In this document: in pieces, positions 60,195 to 64,000 of the stretch
Layout of the letters: each line of letters opens with the position of its first letter
Numbering within the stretch: the stretch's first letter is position 1
Source: Colwellia sp. M166
Lineage (GTDB): Bacteria > Pseudomonadota > Gammaproteobacteria > Enterobacterales > Alteromonadaceae
NCBI RefSeq assembly: GCF_024585285.1
Contig: NZ_CP040755.1
Coordinates: 2,666,001-2,730,000, forward strand
Direction of reading: 5' to 3'
Length of the DNA stretch: 64,000 nucleotides
Translations under genes and position numbers: made by a program
The notes under the pieces: model-generated
Told to the model about the DNA's origin: nothing
The model's input: only the letters and a program-made list of their open reading frames with translations
The model's database searches: none

Positions 60195-61244
60195 TTATAG
60201 TGGGTACCATTGACGGTTTTCTTTTAGAATAAACCAAGGTTTAGAAAACCAATAGTAACGTCCAGGCTCGCTAATACTCGGTGCTGTACAATTGCAGCGC
60301 ACACGTCCTGTGGGTAAAGGCGCACTATAATTGATGGTAAACATTTCCTCACCTTGCCATTGAATTTTTTGACGGCCCAAACCTGAAATATAGCAATGTA
60401 ACTGTTCTGGGTTGAAGTCATCTACTTCGATAGTAAAGCTAACAGATGTAGACTCTCCCTGTTGAAAAATAGTTTGTTGATTTTCACCGGCAAGATGAAT
60501 ATTAAAAGCTAAAGCGTTAAGTTTATCGCGTAAGCTTGATAATTGATCATAAGGTTGAGATGCAGGAAAACGTGGGATACTGGTGATATCTGTTGCTAAT
60601 CCGACTGCGCCTGATTGCTGTGAAAAAGCGACAAAGTCATTACTTTTTATCCACTGCTGGATCTCAGGACTATATTCACCATATGGGTAAGCAAAATAGC
60701 GCCAACTTTGTCCGGTTTTTTCAGCAATTAACTGTTCTGCGTTTAATAGCGATTCGGTATTTTGGGCTAGCCAGGCTTGCTGACTGACACCTTCAGGAAC
60801 CCGTGTTAGTGAATCGTGAGTCATACCATGGTTAGCGATAATTACGCCATCGTCAGCCATGGCTTTTAGTTGCTGCCATGATAAATAGTGACTTGAATTA
60901 CGCTCAACAATACTGGGGTTGATAAAAATGGTGAATGGAAATTCGTGTTTATCTAAAATCGGTTTACCATGAGTTAGAATATCTAAATAAGCATCATCAA
61001 AGGTGATCACCACTGACTTATCTGGTAGTGGCTTTTGCTGCTTAATTGAAGTCATTAACGTCGATAATGCAATGACTTTAAAGTTATTGTCCTCAAGGTA
61101 TTGCATATGCAGTGAAAATTGCTCAGGAGAAATACTGGTACTCGCAGGCGTAGTAGCGCTGACATGATGATATTGTAAAATGACAGTGGCAAAACTGGTC
61201 ATGTGAAGACAATAGCACAGTGCTGCCAACAAGCGGTATTTCAT
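60195..61244 (-). CDS. Exported polysaccharide deacetylase
   Basis: 349 residues with a signal peptide. NodB-type motifs: VVITFDDAYLD (catalytic Asp and metal Asp), IIANHGMTHDSL (metal His pair) and YFAYPYGEYSPE. The C-terminal 100 residues have a separate Ig-like beta domain. It probably removes acetyl groups from a surface or cell-wall glycan; the target is unknown. Confidence 0.9.
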   Translation of the reverse strand: MKYRLLAALCYCLHMTSFATVILQYHHVSATTPASTSISPEQFSLHMQYLEDNNFKVIALSTLMTSIKQQKPLPDKSVVITFDDAYLDILTHGKPILDKHEFPFTIFINPSIVERNSSHYLSWQQLKAMADDGVIIANHGMTHDSLTRVPEGVSQQAWLAQNTESLLNAEQLIAEKTGQSWRYFAYPYGEYSPEIQQWIKSNDFVAFSQQSGAVGLATDITSIPRFPASQPYDQLSSLRDKLNALAFNIHLAGENQQTIFQQGESTSVSFTIEVDDFNPEQLHCYISGLGRQKIQWQGEEMFTINYSAPLPTGRVRCNCTAPSISEPGRYYWFSKPWFILKENRQWYPL

Positions 61245-61346
61245 GGTAATCTTCCTAAAATGTTTATAAGGTTTTTAAGCTCCTGCTTAAAATAGCTTTT
61301 TTTACACTATTTATACAGTCCATTTGCCAACAAAGGTCGGCTTTTT

Positions 61347-62678
61347 TTGAAATTCAATGATATAGAGCGTCATAAGCAGCTATTTATTCTTGCCCTGCCA
61401 ATGATTTTATCAAATATTACCGCGCCATTATTAGGCTTAGTCGACACTGCGGTTATCGGCCATCTGGAATATTCTTATTATTTAGGCGGCAGCACAGTCG
61501 GCGCTATGCTCATCACCGCCATTACTTGGTTGTGTGGTTTTTTACGCATGTCGACCACAGGGTTATCAGCACAAGCCTTAGGCAAAAATGATAACGAATT
61601 AAACAGTTTAATTTTATTACGCGGTATTATTGTTGCTTTTGCCATTGGTTTGACGGTTATTGCGCTGCAAGTATTTTATTTAGACTTTGCCTTATCTTTA
61701 GCTGGTGGTTCGCAGCAAGTACAGTTTTATGCGCGTGAGTATAGTGCAATTCGCATTTGGGGCTTACCGGCTGCGTTAGCGAACTTAGTTATTTTAGGAT
61801 GGTTACTGGGTAATCATAAAGCAAAAATTGTGCTGTGGTTAATTGTTGCTACTAATTTGATTAACTTGTTATTGGACTTATTGTTTGTTATCGGTTTTGA
61901 CTGGCAGGTTAAAGGTGTAGCTACGGCAACATTAATCGCAGAATATAGTGGTTTATTGATCGGCTTAGGGTTAGTTTTTACTCATTTTAAGCAGAAAATT
62001 GTTGGCTTGTTTACCTCAAGTAAACACTTGATTGAGCTGATTTTTGAAAAGTCAGCTTTGTTAAGTTACTTCAAACTTAATCGAGATATTTTAATTCGCA
62101 CCTTATGTTTAGAGATATGTTTTATCTTTATGACTTTTCAAGGTGCGCGCTTAGGTGATGATGTCGTTGCTGCTAATGCCATCTTAATGAATTTCTTACT
62201 GCTGATATCTTTTGGTCTAGATGGTATTGCTAATGCAGCTGAAGTCATGGTTGGCAAGGCTAAAGGTCAAGGGAAGCAGAAAAATATTTTTGCTAGTGTT
62301 AATATCGCACTTTTTTGGACCGGCATCTTTGCGATCATTTATAGTTTACTGTTTTATCTTGGTGGGCAATATTTCATTTCAACCATATCGAGTATTCCTG
62401 AAGTTGTTGAATATGCGCAGCAACATATGTTTTGGATCATTGCGTTGCCACTGCTCGCCTGTTGGTGTTATTTATATGATGGTGTTTATGTTGGTTTGAT
62501 GCAAGCAGCAGTAATGAGAAATAGTATGCTTATTGCGACATTTGGCTGCTTCTTTCCTGTCTGGTGGCTGTTAAAAGACTATGGTAACCATGGTTTATGG
62601 GCGGCATTTTCGGTGTTTATGTTGGCGCGTGGAGTAACGTTAGCGTGGCATTATCAGCGGAACAGGCTCTCGTTTTAA
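61347..62678 (+). CDS. MATE-family efflux protein (DinF-like)
   Basis: 443 residues with twelve helices, NITAPLLGLVDTAVIGHLEY at the start and an internal repeat typical of MATE. Similar to DinF by family. The TTG start at 61347 has AAAGG upstream. No SOS box was found in front of it, unlike dinF of Escherichia coli next to lexA. Confidence 0.88.
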   Translation: MKFNDIERHKQLFILALPMILSNITAPLLGLVDTAVIGHLEYSYYLGGSTVGAMLITAITWLCGFLRMSTTGLSAQALGKNDNELNSLILLRGIIVAFAIGLTVIALQVFYLDFALSLAGGSQQVQFYAREYSAIRIWGLPAALANLVILGWLLGNHKAKIVLWLIVATNLINLLLDLLFVIGFDWQVKGVATATLIAEYSGLLIGLGLVFTHFKQKIVGLFTSSKHLIELIFEKSALLSYFKLNRDILIRTLCLEICFIFMTFQGARLGDDVVAANAILMNFLLLISFGLDGIANAAEVMVGKAKGQGKQKNIFASVNIALFWTGIFAIIYSLLFYLGGQYFISTISSIPEVVEYAQQHMFWIIALPLLACWCYLYDGVYVGLMQAAVMRNSMLIATFGCFFPVWWLLKDYGNHGLWAAFSVFMLARGVTLAWHYQRNRLSF

Positions 62679-62911
62679 TCTTTTGTACGATTAACGATAT
62701 GATATAAGCGATTGGCAAACATACCAATGTAACCGTAAATGGCAAGTAGACAGCCACAAGCTAAAATAATTAAGCCGATTATTTGCCAGATATGGCTTTG
62801 ATATAGCCCGAGCAAGATAAAACAAGCTCCTAAAACAAAAAGACCAAGTCCACAGAGAAAACGCTGCATGCTACGCTGTGGATTTTGGCCTATTTTTTCT
62901 AACAATGACAT
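62675..62911 (-). CDS. Small membrane protein, unknown
   Basis: 78 residues from ATG 62911 with two helices (about 22-42 and 46-66). Function unknown. The stop codon overlaps the convergent MATE stop codon by 4 nt. A longer GTG start would overlap nfuA, so it is less likely. Confidence 0.7.
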   Translation of the reverse strand: MSLLEKIGQNPQRSMQRFLCGLGLFVLGACFILLGLYQSHIWQIIGLIILACGCLLAIYGYIGMFANRLYHIVNRTKD

Positions 62912-62930
62912 AGTGACACTAAAGCAATAA

Positions 62931-63512
62931 TTAGTAGTATGAATGCTCACCACGTTGGTGTTCAGTCATATCTTTAACACCTTTAATTTCATCACCCATC
63001 ATGTCAATTAATTGCTTTTCAATACCGTCTTTAACCGTTACATCAATTTGCGCACAACCGTTACAGCCACCACCAAATTGTAATACAGCATAACCGTCTT
63101 CGGTGATTTCCATTAAGGTACATTCACCGCCATGGCCGGCGAGTTGCGGATTTACTTCTGCTTTCAAGAAGTAATCTACCCGTTCAAATAATGGTGCATC
63201 ATCAGCTACTTTACGTAATTTAGCGTTTGGCGCTTTTAAAGTTAACTGTGAACCCATTTGATCGGTAGTAAAATCAATTTCCGCGTCTTCTAAAAATAAT
63301 TTACTGTCAGCGTCTATGTAGGCAGAAAAATGTTCATACTTTAGTTCAATATCGTCAGCTTCTACAGCATCAGCCGGACAGTAAGATACACCGCATTCTG
63401 CGCTTGCTGTTCCAGGATTAACAACAAACACTCGGATACTGGTACCATCAGCTTGCTGAGAAAGTAGTTTTACAAAATGTTCTTGTGCAGTTTCTGAAAT
63501 GTTAATATTCAT
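62931..63512 (-). CDS. nfuA: Fe-S cluster scaffold protein NfuA
   Basis: 193 residues. The N-terminal degenerate A-type domain ([13 protein letters not shown]) and the C-terminal NifU domain with [10 protein letters not shown], whose CxxC binds the cluster. It matures or repairs iron-sulfur proteins, especially under oxidative stress. Confidence 0.95.
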   Translation of the reverse strand: MNINISETAQEHFVKLLSQQADGTSIRVFVVNPGTASAECGVSYCPADAVEADDIELKYEHFSAYIDADSKLFLEDAEIDFTTDQMGSQLTLKAPNAKLRKVADDAPLFERVDYFLKAEVNPQLAGHGGECTLMEITEDGYAVLQFGGGCNGCAQIDVTVKDGIEKQLIDMMGDEIKGVKDMTEHQRGEHSYY

Positions 63513-63742
63513 ACTATTTTACTCTTCACTACTGGGGTTGAATGTTCAATACCCGACTATTTTACTCAAGTATGGACATTTTACTCTGCTCTGTCATTTC
63601 ACGCTAGTCCTAGATAGCATAATTTAGATACTGATAATATGGAAACGAAAAAAAATAGAAAATATAGTTAATTATCACGAGATAACTAGTTCATATGACA
63701 TTATTTTGTTATTTTATCCGACAATTAAATAAGGAAAATTTT

Positions 63743-64000
63743 ATGTTGTTATCGTTATGCCGAATTGTAATATTATTTTTAATCAGTGCTTCGTTTAGCG
63801 CCTTTAGTGCTGATGTAAGTACTTACTTGCCTGAAGGTGCCTCATATAACAACAATATACCAACACCGGAATCTACATTGGGCTTTGGGATTGGTGAACG
63901 CCATCCCCGTCATGATCAGGTGCTAAATTATTTAACACAAGTAGCAGATTTGTCCTCTCGGGTGAAAATTGAAGAAATTGGCCGTACAACTGAATTTCGC
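63743..64000 (+). CDS. 5' end of an M14-type carboxypeptidase gene
   Basis: The open frame starts ATG 63743 (AAGGAAAA upstream) and runs off the window. Signal peptide (up to FSA), then LPEGASYNNNIPTPESTLGFGIGERHPRHDQVLNYLTQVADLSSRVKIEEIGRTTEFR, which resembles the start of M14 zinc carboxypeptidase-like proteins. The active-site residues lie beyond the window. Confidence 0.75.
   Translation, partial: MLLSLCRIVILFLISASFSAFSADVSTYLPEGASYNNNIPTPESTLGFGIGERHPRHDQVLNYLTQVADLSSRVKIEEIGRTTEFR

Noticed and set aside
61250..61346. SOS box before the MATE gene
   Set aside because: Only a half site (ATACAG) was found, with no matching CTGT at the right distance.

Overview
The window is chromosomal DNA of a marine gammaproteobacterium, most likely a member of the Colwelliaceae (Colwellia/Thalassotalea group). 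The base composition is AT-rich, the 16S rRNA gene looks Alteromonadales-like, and the gene content fits: a PEP-CTERM protein, an MshA-like pilin, cytochrome c4 next to engB, and a HlyD/DUF2955 pump. Genus-level placement is inference from memory of the family, not a computed match.

Layout. 1-6.3 kb: an M16 peptidase lipoprotein, an S10-type carboxypeptidase, HutD/Ves and a small beta-barrel protein. 6.5-9.6 kb: two c4-type cytochromes (one diheme, one an unusual tetraheme fusion) divergent from engB. 9.6-12.7 kb: msrA/msrB, a relic of an antitoxin-like gene, an OhrR-type regulator with two operator-like palindromes, and a PhyH dioxygenase. 12.7-15.9 kb: an MshA-like pilin with two unknown genes, a PEP-CTERM protein and a cold-shock/DUF1294 protein. 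16-31 kb: assorted metabolic and regulatory genes (esterase, LysR with a quinone-reductase-like gene and an ABM monooxygenase, XRE regulator with a membrane protein, CNNM/CorC-like protein, yqhD with a divergent AraC regulator, chemoreceptor, lipase). 31-35 kb: nuclease/phosphatase, a frameshifted TonB-like gene, a CBS protein and a decayed PepSY-type gene.

34.9-39.2 kb is an oxidative-stress block. Two near-identical small-RNA-like units (each with a C-rich conserved segment and a strong terminator) flank a MITE-like element. They are followed by an OxyR-type operator, ahpC, ahpF and a convergent oxyR. Next come a decayed chemoreceptor gene (39.3-39.9 kb) and a complete rRNA operon, 16S - tRNA-Ile - tRNA-Ala - 23S - 5S (40.1-46.5 kb), with two promoters carrying GCGC discriminators. 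An array of short hairpin repeats follows the operon.

47.1-50.5 kb: a MarR-controlled HlyD/DUF2955 efflux pair and lexA with two SOS boxes. 51.1-60.1 kb: the complete aa3-type cytochrome c oxidase and its biogenesis cluster (coxB with two extra haem c domains, coxA, ctaG, coxC, a DUF2909 gene on the opposite strand, surf1, an unknown thioredoxin-like gene, ctaA, ctaB, sco1), preceded by an FNR-like site. 60-64 kb: polysaccharide deacetylase, MATE transporter, small membrane protein, nfuA, and the 5' end of an M14 carboxypeptidase-like gene.

Functionally the window centres on aerobic respiration (c4 cytochromes, caa3-like oxidase, haem A synthesis, copper delivery) and redox defence (MsrA/B, OhrR-like, OxyR/AhpCF, NfuA). 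The least explained items are the duplicated sRNA-like units at 35 kb, a 47-residue secreted peptide at 21.8 kb, and several gene relics with recognisable families.
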